From Enemella dayhoffiae (GTDB lineage Bacteria > Actinomycetota > Actinomycetes > Propionibacteriales > Propionibacteriaceae), in assembly GCF_002250625.1 (NCBI RefSeq), contig NZ_NMVQ01000046.1:1-64000 (forward strand): 64,000 nucleotides of DNA, read 5' to 3'. This document shows positions 1 to 9,193 of this stretch, piece by piece. Within the stretch, counting starts at the first letter, position 1. The number at the start of each line of letters is the position of its first letter. The notes under the pieces are model-generated. The model saw only the letters and a list, made by a program, of their open reading frames with translations. It did not search any database and had not been told where the DNA came from. Made by a program: the position numbers and the translations under genes.

Positions 1-2
1 AG

Positions 3-53
3 ATCACCTGGACCCCACCCGACCCCGCCGGCCTCAAAATCCGCGCCAGCTGA
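3..53 (+). CDS. C-terminal fragment of an unidentified protein (5' end outside window)
   Basis: An open frame enters from the left edge and stops at TGA 51-53, giving the C-terminus ITWTPPDPAGLKIRAS. It is too short to assign. The other two plus-strand frames are also open over this stretch, so the frame choice is uncertain. The ending vaguely resembles tails of actinobacterial DUF222/HNH proteins, but I cannot support that identification. Confidence 0.25.
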   Translation: MTWTPPDPAGLKIRAS

Positions 54-63
54 CCCCCACTCT

Positions 64-123
64 CGCGGGGAAAACTATGTGAGGCACAGCCCCCCACCAC
101 GCGGGGACTTGACTATGAGGCAC
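64..123. repeat. Two imperfect 24-bp direct repeats
   Basis: Copy 1 (64-87) and copy 2 (100-123) both read CGCGGGG, a short variable part, ACTATG, then GAGGCAC. The starts are 36 bp apart. They lie between the stop of the edge fragment and the 3' end of the convergent lipoprotein gene. Function unknown; they could be remnants of a gene-end repeat. Confidence 0.5.
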
Positions 124-137
124 CACGGTCGAGAGGA

Positions 138-806
138 TCACGCCCTGTAGTACTTGACGCTGGCGGTCTTGAGCACCAGCACCTTGGCCTTCGACCCGGT
201 TAGCCTGGCCCGTGTGGCCTCGTCCGGGACTTTTTCGGACAGCACCCGGTCTCGGGCCAACGCCCCCTGCGACCAGGCGTCGAGAACCGGTCCGGTGGAG
301 AGGCTGGGATCGCTCGGATCGGAGATCTTCACCCCCACGGCGACCTGGTGGGCACAGAGATACCGCACGCTCGGCAGTTTGTGGGGCGAACTCGCATACT
401 TCTCGTAGTGATCGAGCATCACCGGCAGGCCGCGGCGTTGTTCGTTGTCGGTCTGGTCGGGCTGGCAGCCGGCAGCCAGGAGCCGCTGGTGCTGGGCCTC
501 GATCACCTCGCGGAGGGTGCCGTTGGCCTCCACCGCCTGGTAGCGGTGGAAGCCGCAGTCCCAGTCGAAATCGTCCTTCACCTTCCAGTTGTGCTGCCCG
601 CGGCGACAACCGTCGCGAAAAGCGGCGGCAAGCGGGTCGCCATCGCTCAGTTGCTCCAGCATCCGATCGGCGGCCGTCCCCGCTGCCGCGGCACGGGCAC
701 GGATCTCGGGGCTTCCGGGGTCCGCGGGCGAACAGGCGCCGAGGAGCGGCGTACCGACCAGCATCGCCGCGGCCGTGAGGACGAGGCGGGCTCGGCCTGG
801 CGTCAC
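138..806 (-). CDS. Predicted secreted lipoprotein, unknown function
   Basis: A 222-residue protein starting at GTG 806 with a hydrophobic signal segment (about residues 8-24) and a lipobox LLGAC, so Cys25 should be lipidated and the protein anchored outside the membrane. Further cysteines occur in the mature part (for example in RDGCRRG and WDCGF), suggesting disulfides. I recognise no family. The start overlaps the stop of the upstream rhomboid gene by 4 bp (GTGA), so the two are probably co-transcribed and translationally coupled. An in-frame read-through upstream of this GTG runs antisense-like across the rhomboid gene and is not part of the protein. Confidence 0.8.
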   Translation of the reverse strand: MTPGRARLVLTAAAMLVGTPLLGACSPADPGSPEIRARAAAAGTAADRMLEQLSDGDPLAAAFRDGCRRGQHNWKVKDDFDWDCGFHRYQAVEANGTLREVIEAQHQRLLAAGCQPDQTDNEQRRGLPVMLDHYEKYASSPHKLPSVRYLCAHQVAVGVKISDPSDPSLSTGPVLDAWSQGALARDRVLSEKVPDEATRARLTGSKAKVLVLKTASVKYYRA

Positions 807-1411
807 ACCATCACCTTGCGGCTGGCCCTCCGATGCATCAGCCAGGCGGCGAGTACGCCGCCGATCGCGCCGCCCAGGTGGGCCTGCCAGGAGACTCCCT
901 GCTGGGTCGGGAAGACGCCCCAGAGCACGCCGCCATAGACCAGGAATACCAGCACCCCGATGACGATGTGCTTCCAGTCCCGGGCGAAGATCCCGCGCGC
1001 CATCAGGTAGGTGAGCCAGCCGAAGATGACCCCGGAGGCACCCACGATCACGGTGTGTGCCGGGGTGAGCACCCAGGCGATCAGGCCCGAGCAGACCGCC
1101 GAGATGATGGTCGACCACAGCATCCTGGCCGCCCCACCGCGACCGATCAGGATCAGGAACCCGAGCACCAGCAGCGGAATCGTGTTCGCCAGCAGGTGGC
1201 CGAACCCGAAGTGCAGGAACGGCGCGAACAGGATGCCCACCCAGCCGGTGGGTTCCTGGGCGTGGATGCCGAGCCGGTCGAGCAGGTGCATCAACACGGT
1301 GTCGATGGCCTCCAGCACCCACAGCAGCAGGACGGCGCCGATCATGAAGACCGCCGCGCCCTTCGGGGTCTCGACCTGCCGGCGCCCCGCGCTGGGGTTC
1401 TGATAGCTCAT
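803..1411 (-). CDS. Rhomboid family intramembrane serine protease
   Basis: 202 residues with about six hydrophobic segments. The rhomboid signature is clear: HFGFGHLLAN (residues 67-76) in the second helix, the nucleophile motif GASG with Ser126, and the partner His178 in SWQAHLGG. This family cleaves transmembrane substrates within the membrane. All catalytic residues are present, so activity is expected. The ATG at 1411 is preceded on the minus strand by AACAAT six bases upstream, fitting a leaderless start. The following lipoprotein gene overlaps it by 4 bp and could be a substrate or partner, but that is only neighbourhood inference. Confidence 0.92.
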   Translation of the reverse strand: MSYQNPSAGRRQVETPKGAAVFMIGAVLLLWVLEAIDTVLMHLLDRLGIHAQEPTGWVGILFAPFLHFGFGHLLANTIPLLVLGFLILIGRGGAARMLWSTIISAVCSGLIAWVLTPAHTVIVGASGVIFGWLTYLMARGIFARDWKHIVIGVLVFLVYGGVLWGVFPTQQGVSWQAHLGGAIGGVLAAWLMHRRASRKVMV

Positions 1412-1493
1412 GCACCCATTGTTCCCGGGGGTGGGGCCAGTCCCAAGGGGGCGGCCCTGTGAGGGTGCTGTGAGTGCTCCGGTATGCCGCCGC

Positions 1494-2048
1494 TCACTCG
1501 CCGGAGCTGTCGCCCTCGGCCTTGCGCATGGTCTGTTCGGGCGCCTTCACGTAGGCCTCCGGGTCCTTGTCGATCGGGGGGATCCCGTCGGCCTCGCGCA
1601 GCGCCTGAAAGCGCAGGAACTGCACCGCGATGTCGTGGCGCTGCTGCAGGCTGGCGGTGCGGCGGAAGTCGGTCAGGTCCTGTCGCTCCTCCTCGCCCAT
1701 GTGGTCGGAGTTGGCGACGTTGGCGTCGGTGACCGCCTGCCACCAGTCGTCGGAGCCGACCTTGCACGTGGCTGCCCGGCGTACCGCGTCGCGGATCTGG
1801 TTGTGGTCGGAGATCGCGTCCTCGACCTCCTCGTCGACCGAGTCGGCGTCGGCGGCGCCGTGACCCTGCCGGACCAGGTGCGGATAGAAGTAGCGCTCCT
1901 CGGCCTCGGCGTGCAGTTCCAGGAAGATGGCCAACCGGTGCCACAGGGCACCCAGGCCTTCGAGGTCGTCGGCCGGGAACTGCTCGACGGCGGCGAAGTC
2001 CCGTCGCTGTTGACCGTGCTGATCGAGGATGACCTGGGTGATGTCCAT
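1494..2048 (-). CDS. Hemerythrin HHE-domain protein
   Basis: 184 residues from the ATG at 2048, chosen over an ATG 45 bases further upstream because GAAAGAG sits six bases before it. The helical-bundle iron-binding pattern is visible: an N-terminal DQH, then [24 protein letters not shown] and SDHMGEEE, which supply the His/Glu ligands of a di-iron HHE site. Such proteins bind oxygen or NO, or sense redox state in the cytoplasm. The acidic, lysine-poor tail has no recognised domain. It stands alone between rhomboid and lepA and is divergent from lepA. Confidence 0.88.
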   Translation of the reverse strand: MDITQVILDQHGQQRRDFAAVEQFPADDLEGLGALWHRLAIFLELHAEAEERYFYPHLVRQGHGAADADSVDEEVEDAISDHNQIRDAVRRAATCKVGSDDWWQAVTDANVANSDHMGEEERQDLTDFRRTASLQQRHDIAVQFLRFQALREADGIPPIDKDPEAYVKAPEQTMRKAEGDSSGE

Positions 2049-2173
2049 TTCGGGCTCTTTCGTCGACTGGGTTGTACGCCACCACGCTTTCACACCGCGG
2101 AATCGGCATCCGAGGCGGGCGCGTGAGAGGATGGTATGTCCCAGCCCCGACCGACACGACGACCAGGAAGCAC

Positions 2174-4054
2174 ATGGCCCCGAGCATTCCCAGCGCCGGC
2201 CGGACCGATCCGGCCATCATCCGGAACTTCTGCATCATCGCCCACATAGACCACGGCAAGTCGACCCTGGCCGATCGGATGCTGCAGCTGACCGGGCTGG
2301 TAGACGACCGAACGATGCGGGCGCAATACCTGGACCGGATGGACATCGAGCGCGAGCGCGGGATCACCATCAAGTCCCAGGCCGTGCGCATGCCGTGGAT
2401 TGTGTCTGGGGGGTCTCCGGGGGGCGAAGCCCCCCGGACGTTTGTTCTCAATATGATCGACACCCCCGGTCACGTCGACTTCACCTACGAGGTGTCGCGC
2501 TCGCTGGAGGCGTGCGAGGGAGCCGTGCTGCTGGTCGACGCGGCGCAGGGGATCGAGGCGCAGACGCTGGCCAACCTCTACCTCGCCCTGGACGCCGATC
2601 TCGAGATCATCCCGGTGCTGAACAAGATCGACCTGCCCAGCGCCAACCCCGAGAAGTACGCCGCCGAGCTGGCCGGCATCATCGGTTGCGATCCCGGCGA
2701 CGTGCTCAAGGTGAGCGCCAAGACCGGCGAGGGCGTACGCGAGCTGCTCGACCACATCGTCGACAAGATTCCCGCCCCGGTCGGTGACGCCGACGCCCCG
2801 GCCCGGGCGCTGATCTTCGACTCGGTCTATGACACCTATCGCGGCGTGGTCACCTATGTCCGGGTGGTCGACGGGGAACTCAGCCACCGCGAGAAGATCC
2901 TGATGATGTCCACCCGCGCCACCCACGAGGTGCTCGAGGTGGGGGTGATCTCCCCCGAGCCGATGAAGGTGGACCGGCTCGGCGTGGGGGAGACCGGCTA
3001 TCTGATCACCGGGGTGAAGGAGGTCCGCCAGTCCCGGGTCGGCGACACGGTCACCTCCGCGAACAACCCCGCCTCGGAGATGCTGTCGGGCTACAAGCAC
3101 CCGAACCCGATGGTCTATTCCGGGTTGTTCCCGATCGACGCGAACGACTTCACCGAGCTTCGCGAGGCGCTCGACAAGCTGCAGCTGAACGACGCCGCGC
3201 TCACCTACGAACCGGAGACCTCGACCGCACTCGGCTTCGGGTTCCGCGTGGGATTTCTCGGCCTGCTGCACATGGAGATCGTGCGCGAGCGGTTGGAGCG
3301 CGAGTTCAACCTGGATCTGATCTCCACCGCCCCCAACGTCGTCTATCGGATCGTGATGGAGGACGGCACCGAGCACGTGGTCACCAACCCCAGCGAATAT
3401 CCCAACAACGGCAAGATCGCCGAGGTGCACGAGCCGGTCACCAAGGCGACCATCCTGGCCCCGGCCGAATACATCGGCACGATTCTTGAACTGTGCCAGC
3501 AGAAGCGCGGCATCCAGCTCGGCCTGGACTACCTGTCCGAGGACCGGGTCGAGATCCGCTATCAGCTGCCCCTGGCCGAGATCGTGTTCGACTTCTTCGA
3601 CGCGCTGAAGTCGCGCACCAAGGGCTACGCCTCGCTCGACTATGACGAGGCCGGGGAGCAGGTGTCCGATCTGGTCAAGGTGGACATCCTGCTGCACGGC
3701 GAGCCGGTGGACGCGTTCTCGGCGATCGTGCACAAGGACAAGGCGTACGCCTATGGCGTCGCGATGGCGGGCAAACTCAAGGAACTCATTCCCAGGCAGC
3801 AGTTCGAGGTGCCGATCCAGGCCGCGATCGGCGCCCGGGTGATCGCCCGCGAAACCATCCGCGCGATCCGCAAGGACGTGCTCGCCAAGTGCTATGGCGG
3901 CGACATCTCCCGCAAGCGAAAGCTGCTGGAGAAGCAGAAGGAGGGCAAGAAGCGGATGAAGGTCGTCGGCCGCGTCGAGGTCCCCCAGGAGGCGTTCGTC
4001 GCCGCGCTCTCCACCGGCGAGGGCGGCAAGGACAAGGGCGAGAAGAAGGGCTGA
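2174..4054 (+). CDS. lepA: Elongation factor 4 (LepA), back-translocating ribosomal GTPase
   Basis: 626 residues from ATG 2174 (AGGAAG lies just upstream). G1 AHIDHGKST lies near residue 25, the G3 box DTPGH is at 96-100 and G4 NKID follows. The LepA-specific C-terminal domain (from about residue 490) ends in the usual Lys-rich tail. LepA acts on stalled or mistranslocated ribosomes. Unusual here: residues about 77-90, just before G3, are replaced by [12 protein letters not shown] encoded by a perfect palindrome, making the protein a few residues longer than typical in a loop close to switch II. Flanking codons (ATT, TCT, TTT, GTT, AAT) are AT-ending, unlike the rest of the gene. Confidence 0.97.
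   Translation: MAPSIPSAGRTDPAIIRNFCIIAHIDHGKSTLADRMLQLTGLVDDRTMRAQYLDRMDIERERGITIKSQAVRMPWIVSGGSPGGEAPRTFVLNMIDTPGHVDFTYEVSRSLEACEGAVLLVDAAQGIEAQTLANLYLALDADLEIIPVLNKIDLPSANPEKYAAELAGIIGCDPGDVLKVSAKTGEGVRELLDHIVDKIPAPVGDADAPARALIFDSVYDTYRGVVTYVRVVDGELSHREKILMMSTRATHEVLEVGVISPEPMKVDRLGVGETGYLITGVKEVRQSRVGDTVTSANNPASEMLSGYKHPNPMVYSGLFPIDANDFTELREALDKLQLNDAALTYEPETSTALGFGFRVGFLGLLHMEIVRERLEREFNLDLISTAPNVVYRIVMEDGTEHVVTNPSEYPNNGKIAEVHEPVTKATILAPAEYIGTILELCQQKRGIQLGLDYLSEDRVEIRYQLPLAEIVFDFFDALKSRTKGYASLDYDEAGEQVSDLVKVDILLHGEPVDAFSAIVHKDKAYAYGVAMAGKLKELIPRQQFEVPIQAAIGARVIARETIRAIRKDVLAKCYGGDISRKRKLLEKQKEGKKRMKVVGRVEVPQEAFVAALSTGEGGKDKGEKKG
2416..2438. repeat. Perfect palindromic element inserted in frame in lepA
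   Basis: TCCGGGGGGC (2416-2425), loop GAA, GCCCCCCGGA (2429-2438): a 10-bp perfect stem with a 3-nt loop. It is translated as part of SPGGEAPR between the effector region and the G3 box of LepA. It resembles REP-like palindromes usually confined to intergenic DNA. Confidence 0.85.
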
Positions 4055-4062
4055 GCCGGCGC

Positions 4063-4620
4063 ATGTCCGCTCTCGTCCTGGTCGCCCACCGGTGGGAGGC
4101 CACCGGTCTGCCCGCCGATGCCGACCTGGTGATCACCGGGGTCGGGATGACCGCGGCGGCCGTGGCGGCGACGCGCGCGATTCTGGAGCGCTGCCCGGAT
4201 CCGCAGTCACGTAACGGTTTACGGGTGATCAACCTCGGCTCCTGTGGCGCCCTGGTCGACGGGATGCAGGGGATCTTCGAGCCGTCGGCGGTGATCAACC
4301 GTGACGTGGACGAGCAGGTCCTGGGGGCCGCGGGCCTGGCAGTGGACAACAGGATCGACCTCGGCGGTGACGGTCCGGTGCTCGGTACCGGCGATTCGTT
4401 CGTGGCCGGCGGTTCCGCCCGGGAGGCGCTGCTCGGGCGCTGCGAGCTGGTCGACATGGAGGGGTTCGCGATTGCGTACGCCTGCCGCACGTTGGGCGTA
4501 CCCCTGCGGATGGTCAAGCACGTCTCGGATTCCGCCGACTCCGACGCGTTGGCATGGAAGGACCTGGTCGAGGTCTCGGCGCGTGCGCTGGCCGAGGCGT
4601 ACGCCGACCTGGCTGACTGA
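4063..4620 (+). CDS. Nucleosidase of the PNP/MTAN (phosphorylase) superfamily
   Basis: 185 residues starting 8 bp after the lepA stop. The fold signature is present: an N-terminal beta strand (SALVLVAH), ITGVGMTAAAV, NLGSCGALVDG and the ribose-binding VDMEGFAIAYAC motif, followed by VKHVSDSAD, where the catalytic Asp of nucleosidases lies. It is expected to cleave a purine or methylthio nucleoside at the N-glycosidic bond in the cytoplasm. At 185 residues it is shorter than classical MTA/SAH nucleosidase (about 230), which fits the short actinobacterial branch. Substrate is not determinable from sequence. It is probably co-transcribed with lepA. Confidence 0.85.
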   Translation: MSALVLVAHRWEATGLPADADLVITGVGMTAAAVAATRAILERCPDPQSRNGLRVINLGSCGALVDGMQGIFEPSAVINRDVDEQVLGAAGLAVDNRIDLGGDGPVLGTGDSFVAGGSAREALLGRCELVDMEGFAIAYACRTLGVPLRMVKHVSDSADSDALAWKDLVEVSARALAEAYADLAD

Positions 4621-4628
4621 ACCCAGGC

Positions 4629-5492
4629 TCAGGATCCGGTGCTGGCCAGCCCTCCGGAGGTCTCCTTGCCGCCGCTGACCGTCGTGGGCCGGGTCGCGGT
4701 CGCCGACCCGGTCGGCCGGGCCGTGGTCGGGGCCGGTGACGGGATCGCGGTCGTGGTGGGGGTGGCCGTCGGTGTTGCCGACGGCGACGGCGACGAGGTA
4801 TAGCAGGCGTGGACCCGGACCACCTCGGAGTCCCGGGTCTCGGGGACGGGCCTGGACGAACCCCGCCGTGAATCGGCCCAACACCGCGCTCGAGCAGATG
4901 GCGATCACATTGTTGAGGCTGTGCATCACGACGGCGGCCTCCATCCCTCCGGTACGCCAGGTGACCAGCCCGGCGGCGGCCGCGAACACCGCCAGGTCGA
5001 GCAAGGCCCACGGGTGCACCGATCCGTGGAGCACGACGAACAGCAGGCTGGACAGCGTCAGCGGCACCAGCCAGGCCAGCAACGGTCTGCGGAACCAGCC
5101 GCCCACGTTCAGCACCGGCCAGGCGCGGAAGGGAACCGACCGGCCACCGAGTGCACGGACCCGGGGCGGAGCCGCTGCGCGAGCGCGGTGGCGCCCACCA
5201 CGGCCGGGATGAGGGCGGCCAGAACCACGTTGTTGGCCAGCAGCCCCCGCGGCTCCGTCCTCGGAGGCCAGGTCACCGAGTGCCCGAGGCACACCTGCCA
5301 GCAATCCCTGCAGGACGACGAGCAACAGCACCAGGCCGATGCCCGCGGCGGCGAACACCGCGAACAGCACCAGGACAGCAAAGGGCGCCACCAGGCGTGG
5401 TGGGCGGTCCGGGACAGCCCGCCATAGTCGGCCGGTCCGGCCGGTCCGGCGAAGAAGCGACGAAGTGTCTGTGTGGGGGTGATCTGTGTCAT
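4629..5492 (-). pseudogene. Decayed CPBP-family intramembrane protease with LASTGS-ending tail
   Basis: A CPBP (Abi) membrane protease can be pieced together from three frames. The N-terminus MTQITPTQTLRR starts at 5492. A hydrophobic stretch APFAVLVLFAVF follows in another frame (about 5250-5395). The frame then returns to RGLLANNVVLAAL. A deletion follows near 5130 that joins HSVAGRF to PFRAWPVLNVGG. The second half continues through FVVLHGSVHPW and VVMHSLNN. A last shift near 4850 leads into a Thr/Pro tail ending KETSGGLASTGS. The EExxxR catalytic motif that should precede FRAW is missing, so this copy cannot be an active protease. Two of the shifts could be assembly errors, but the missing block could not. 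Confidence 0.82.
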
Positions 5493-5549
5493 ACCCCCAC
5501 TGGGATCAGGATTCCGCGAGCTCCGGTAGCCAGTTATCCACAGGCCGTT

Positions 5550-5568
5550 CCCTGAGCCTGTCGAAGGG
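5550..5568. repeat. Interspersed inverted repeat CCCTGAGCCTGTCGAAGGG
   Basis: A 19-bp imperfect palindrome abutting the ino1 stop codon (5569-5571). From memory, similar TTCGACAGGCTCAGG elements are dispersed between genes of many high-GC actinobacteria. It could act as a weak terminator hairpin between ino1 and the CPBP pseudogene. Confidence 0.6.
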
Positions 5569-6654
5569 TCAGCGCTCCTCGTCGCCGACGATGAACGCCT
5601 CGAGCCGCTCCCGGGCGATGTTGTCGGGACGCTGCTCGGGCGGGCTCTTCATCAGGTACGCCGAGGCGGAGGTGAGCGGGCCGCCGATGCCACGGTCCAG
5701 ACCGATCTTCGCAGCGCGGACCGCGTCGATGATCACCCCGGCGGAGTTGGGCGAGTCCCACACCTCCAACTTGTACTCGATCGACATCGGCGCGTTGCCG
5801 AAGCCGTGGCCCTCCAGGCGTACGAATGCGAACTTGCGGTCCTCCAACCAGCCCACATAGTCCGACGGTCCGATGTGCACGTCGGACGCCGCGAGCTCGT
5901 GTGGGATGTTGGAGGTGACCGCCTGGGTCTTGGAGATCTTCTTCGACTCCAGCCGGTCGCGTTCGAGCATGTTCTTGAAGTCCATGTTGCCGCCGACGTT
6001 CAGCTGATAGGTGCGATCGACCACATAGCCGCGCTCCTCCATCAGCCGCGCCATCACCCGGTGGGTGATGGTGGCGCCGACCTGGGACTTGATGTCGTCG
6101 CCGACGATCGGCAGCCCGGCGGCGCGGAACTTCTCCGCCCACTCCGGCGTACCGGCGATGAACACCGGCAGAGCGTTCACGAACGCGCAACCGGCGTCGA
6201 TCGCACACTGGGCATAGAACTCGTCGGCCTCCTGCGAGCCGACCGGCAGATAGCTGACCAGCACATCGACCTGCGCGTCCTTGAGCGCCGCGACGACGTC
6301 GACCGGCTCGGCCTCGGACTCGGTGATCGTTTCGCGGTAGTAGCGGCCGAGACCGTCCAGGGTGTGCCCGCGCTGCACGATCACCCCGGTGGGGGCGACG
6401 TCGCAGATCTTGATGGTGTTGTTCTGCGAGGCGTTGATCGCCTCGGCCAGATCGCTGCCCACCTTCTCCGCGTCCACGTCGAACGCGGCCACGAACTCGA
6501 CATCGCTGACGTGATAGTCCCCGAACCTGACGTGCATCAGGCCCGGCACCGACTCGGTCTCGTCGGCGTCGGCATAGAACGTCACCCCCTGCACCAGCGA
6601 AGAGGCGCAGTTGCCCACGCCGACGATGGCTACACGGATCGGGTTCTTGCCCAC
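5569..6654 (-). CDS. ino1: Inositol-3-phosphate synthase (myo-inositol-1-phosphate synthase)
   Basis: 361 residues from GTG 6654, which has AGGAGG nine bases upstream; this matches the usual actinobacterial length. The NAD-binding Rossmann motif [13 protein letters not shown] is at the N-terminus. Other family blocks are [31 protein letters not shown] and [12 protein letters not shown]. The enzyme converts glucose 6-phosphate to inositol 3-phosphate, the precursor of phosphatidylinositol and mycothiol in actinobacteria. It is monocistronic here, divergent from hemW, with no adjacent PadR-type regulator as is sometimes seen. Confidence 0.96.
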   Translation of the reverse strand: MGKNPIRVAIVGVGNCASSLVQGVTFYADADETESVPGLMHVRFGDYHVSDVEFVAAFDVDAEKVGSDLAEAINASQNNTIKICDVAPTGVIVQRGHTLDGLGRYYRETITESEAEPVDVVAALKDAQVDVLVSYLPVGSQEADEFYAQCAIDAGCAFVNALPVFIAGTPEWAEKFRAAGLPIVGDDIKSQVGATITHRVMARLMEERGYVVDRTYQLNVGGNMDFKNMLERDRLESKKISKTQAVTSNIPHELAASDVHIGPSDYVGWLEDRKFAFVRLEGHGFGNAPMSIEYKLEVWDSPNSAGVIIDAVRAAKIGLDRGIGGPLTSASAYLMKSPPEQRPDNIARERLEAFIVGDEER

Positions 6655-6781
6655 GGTGGTCTGCCTCCTGTGAGGTGGTCGTCCGGCCCGCTTGAGGGCC
6701 ACGGGCCAGCGTAGTTGAAATTTCCAGTGGCGCGTGAACCGGCGGCTAGGGTTGGGCCTCGAACCCGACCTGAGGAGGGGT

Positions 6782-7993
6782 ATGCCGTCCACGCTCCCCG
6801 AGGGAGACCCCGCTCCGCGCGACGGCTCGCTGCCCGACGCCGCGCTGGCGGAACTACCCGATCATCGCTTCGGGATCTATCTGCACGTGCCGTTCTGCCG
6901 CACCCGCTGCGGCTACTGCGACTTCAACACCTACACCGCAGCCGAGCTGGGCCCGGGTGCCTCGCGCACGGACTACGTCGACAGCGCGCTGGCCGAGCTG
7001 GATCTGGCGGCCCGGGTGCTGGGGGATCGGGTGCCGAAGGTCGACACGGTCTTCGTCGGCGGGGGTACGCCGACCCTGCTTCCGCCGACCGAGCTGGGGC
7101 GGCTGCTCGGTGGCGTTGACGAACGCTTCGGTTTGGCCGACGACGCCGAGGTGACCACCGAGTCCAACCCCGATTCGGTGTCCGCCGCGGACCTGGCCCG
7201 GCTGCGCGAGGCCGGGTTCACCCGGATCTCCTTCGGCATGCAGTCGGCGGCCGAGCACGTGCTGCGGGTGCTGGACCGCGAACACACCCCGGGACGGGCG
7301 CAGCAGGCCGTGGCCGAGGCACGGGCGGCCGGCTTCGATCAGGTCAGCCTGGACCTGATCTTCGGTACGCCGGGGGAGACCCTCGACGACTGGCGCGCCT
7401 CGCTGCAGGCGGTGCTGGACGCCGAGGTGGACCACGTCAGCGCCTACGCGCTGATCGTCGAGGAGGGCACCCGGCTCGCTTCGAGGATCCGCCGCCGCGA
7501 GCTGCCCGCCCCCGATGATGACGACCTGGCCGACAAGTATCTGCTGGCCGAGGAACTGCTGTCCGCACAGGGATTCTCGGCCTATGAGGTGAGCAACTGG
7601 GCGCGTACGCCACAGGCCCGGTGCCGGCACAACCTGGCCTACTGGCGCGGCGACAACTGGTGGGGGGTCGGTCCCGGGGCGCACAGCCACATCGGCGGCG
7701 TACGGTTCTGGAACGTCAAGCATCCCACCGCCTACGCCGGTCGGTTGGTCGCGGGGGAGAGTCCGGCGTACGCCCGGGAGGCCTTGGACGCCGAGACCCG
7801 CCGGATGGAGCGCGTGTTGCTGGAACTGCGGCTCGCCGACGGGCTGCCGCTGGCGGTGCTCACCGACAGCGAGCGGTCCCGGGTCACCGACCCGGTACGC
7901 CGCGGCCTGGCCGAGCTGCGCGACGACCGCCTCGTGCTCACCCTGACCGGCCGCCTGCTCGCCGACGGCGTCGTCCGCGACCTCCTCGACTGA
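6782..7993 (+). CDS. hemW: Radical SAM heme chaperone HemW
   Basis: 403 residues from ATG 6782, preceded by GAGGAGGGG. The radical-SAM cluster motif CxxxCxxC is formed by Cys39, Cys43 and Cys46 in [11 protein letters not shown]. The SAM-binding block VGGGTPTLL and the HemN-like SFGMQSA and ISFGMQ region follow, with a C-terminal HemW domain ([14 protein letters not shown]). HemW delivers heme to apo-cytochromes rather than oxidising coproporphyrinogen; the spacing of the cysteines fits HemW, not HemN. A TAGGGT -10-like box lies about 30 bases upstream of the start. Confidence 0.95.
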   Translation: MPSTLPEGDPAPRDGSLPDAALAELPDHRFGIYLHVPFCRTRCGYCDFNTYTAAELGPGASRTDYVDSALAELDLAARVLGDRVPKVDTVFVGGGTPTLLPPTELGRLLGGVDERFGLADDAEVTTESNPDSVSAADLARLREAGFTRISFGMQSAAEHVLRVLDREHTPGRAQQAVAEARAAGFDQVSLDLIFGTPGETLDDWRASLQAVLDAEVDHVSAYALIVEEGTRLASRIRRRELPAPDDDDLADKYLLAEELLSAQGFSAYEVSNWARTPQARCRHNLAYWRGDNWWGVGPGAHSHIGGVRFWNVKHPTAYAGRLVAGESPAYAREALDAETRRMERVLLELRLADGLPLAVLTDSERSRVTDPVRRGLAELRDDRLVLTLTGRLLADGVVRDLLD

Positions 7994-8040
7994 CCCGGCA
8001 AAGGTGGGCGTGGGGGCGTGAGTCCGGCCAGCGGGGTGCC

Positions 8041-8046
8041 TATCAT
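8041..8046 (+). promoter_or_regulatory. -10 box of a leaderless promoter (DUF3097 gene)
   Basis: TATCAT ends six bases before GTG 8053, so transcription should start at or next to the start codon. No Shine-Dalgarno sequence is present. Confidence 0.6.
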
Positions 8047-8052
8047 CGCCGG

Positions 8053-8913
8053 GTGCCTTCCCACGATCGATATTCAGGTGACGTACTGAGCGCCGGCTGG
8101 CAGAAGGCCGGCAAGAAGACCTCCCGGGAGCTGCCGGTCGAGCGCGACCTGGTGCTGGAGGATCCGAGCACCGGCTTCTGCGGAGCCGTGGTGCGCTGGG
8201 AGAACGGGGTGGTCGTCCTGGAGGACCGCCGGGGCAAGCGACGCAGCTTCCCGATGGGGCCCGGGCTGTGGCTCGAGGGCGAGCCCGTCAGCCTGGTCGT
8301 CGGCAAGAAACAGGCGCCGCCGCGGGCGCTCACCCACACCGCGTCCGGGTCGCGCCGTAGTGCCCCGACCAAGCAGGCTCGGGTGGCCCTGCCCAGCCGG
8401 ATCTACGTCGAGGGACGCCACGACGCCGAGCTGGTGGAGAAGATCTGGGGCGACGACCTGCGCCACGTCGGCGTGGTCGTCGAATATCTCGGCGGTATCG
8501 ACGACCTGCCCGAGATCGTGGCGAAGTTCGCCCCCGAACAGGGCCGCCGACTCGGCGTACTCGCCGATCACCTGGTACCCGGCAGCAAGGAACAGCGCAT
8601 CGCCGACCAGGTCGCCGACGGACCGTACGCCGACTGGGTGTTAGTCACCGGCCACCGGTTCATCGACATCTGGGCGGCCATCAAACCCGAACGGGTCGGG
8701 CTGAGGGCGTGGCCGGACATCCCCCGCGGCACCGACTGGAAGTCCGGCATCTGTGACCACCTCGGACTGCCGCACCGCAACCAGACCGACATCGCCAAGG
8801 CCTGGCAAATGCTGCTGGGCAAGGTGAACTCATGGTCAGACCTCGACCCGAAGCTGCTCACCGAGGTGGAGAAGCTGATCGACTTCGTGACCGCCGATCA
8901 TCCCCAGGGTTGA
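8053..8913 (+). CDS. DUF3097 family protein
   Basis: 286 residues from GTG 8053. The sequence matches the actinobacterial DUF3097 family: an N-terminal SAGWQKAGKKTS region, a basic middle (GKRRSFPMGPG) and a conserved core RIYVEGRHDAELVEKIWGDDLRHVG followed by VLADHLVPGSKE and VTGHRFIDIWAA. The IYVEGRHD...VLADH pattern resembles a TOPRIM-like nuclease/primase metal site (Glu, then Asp further on), which hints at nucleic acid processing, but the function is unknown. It usually lies near hemW, as here. Leaderless start inferred. Confidence 0.88.
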   Translation: MPSHDRYSGDVLSAGWQKAGKKTSRELPVERDLVLEDPSTGFCGAVVRWENGVVVLEDRRGKRRSFPMGPGLWLEGEPVSLVVGKKQAPPRALTHTASGSRRSAPTKQARVALPSRIYVEGRHDAELVEKIWGDDLRHVGVVVEYLGGIDDLPEIVAKFAPEQGRRLGVLADHLVPGSKEQRIADQVADGPYADWVLVTGHRFIDIWAAIKPERVGLRAWPDIPRGTDWKSGICDHLGLPHRNQTDIAKAWQMLLGKVNSWSDLDPKLLTEVEKLIDFVTADHPQG

Positions 8914-8930
8914 GGCTCCGGCCCCAGACC

Positions 8931-9140
8931 TCAGTGGGCCGAGGTGGCCCACTGCGGCCGCGGCTGCGGGCGGTCGATCCGCTGCGCCATTCGCAGTTGG
9001 GCCTGCGCCAGTCGGCGCAGCGTCACCGCGACGGTACGCCGCAGCGGCGTCGCTTCTGCGCCCGGCAGCACGGGCGCCTGGGGGAGGGCGGACTGGTTCT
9101 GCCGACGGGCGGCGTCGGTGGCGTTGGTGAAGACGTACAT
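8931..9140 (-). CDS. Small basic hypothetical protein (69 aa)
   Basis: An ATG at 9140 preceded by AAGGGAA on the minus strand opens a 69-residue frame starting MYVFTNATDAARRQ and ending QWATSAH. It is Arg/Ala/Gln-rich with no cysteines, no membrane segment and no recognisable domain. It lies just downstream of lacI in the same orientation, separated by three 14-bp tandem repeats. It may be real because it has a plausible ribosome-binding site and fills the gap exactly. I cannot exclude a spurious frame. Confidence 0.45.
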   Translation of the reverse strand: MYVFTNATDAARRQNQSALPQAPVLPGAEATPLRRTVAVTLRRLAQAQLRMAQRIDRPQPRPQWATSAH

Positions 9141-9151
9141 GCGTGTTCCCT

Positions 9152-9193
9152 TCAGGTTCGTGGGGTCAGGTTCGTGGGGTCAGGTTCGTGGGG
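9152..9193. repeat. Three perfect 14-bp tandem repeats at the 3' end of lacI
   Basis: TCAGGTTCGTGGGG occurs at 9152-9165, 9166-9179 and 9180-9193 without a mismatch. The third copy contains the stop codon of the lacI-type gene (9180-9182 on the minus strand). The number of units could vary between strains. Confidence 0.9.

Noticed and set aside
5534-5542. Perfect DnaA-box-like TTATCCACA
   Set aside because: A single copy without a cluster, AT-rich unwinding region or dnaA/dnaN neighbours; not an origin.
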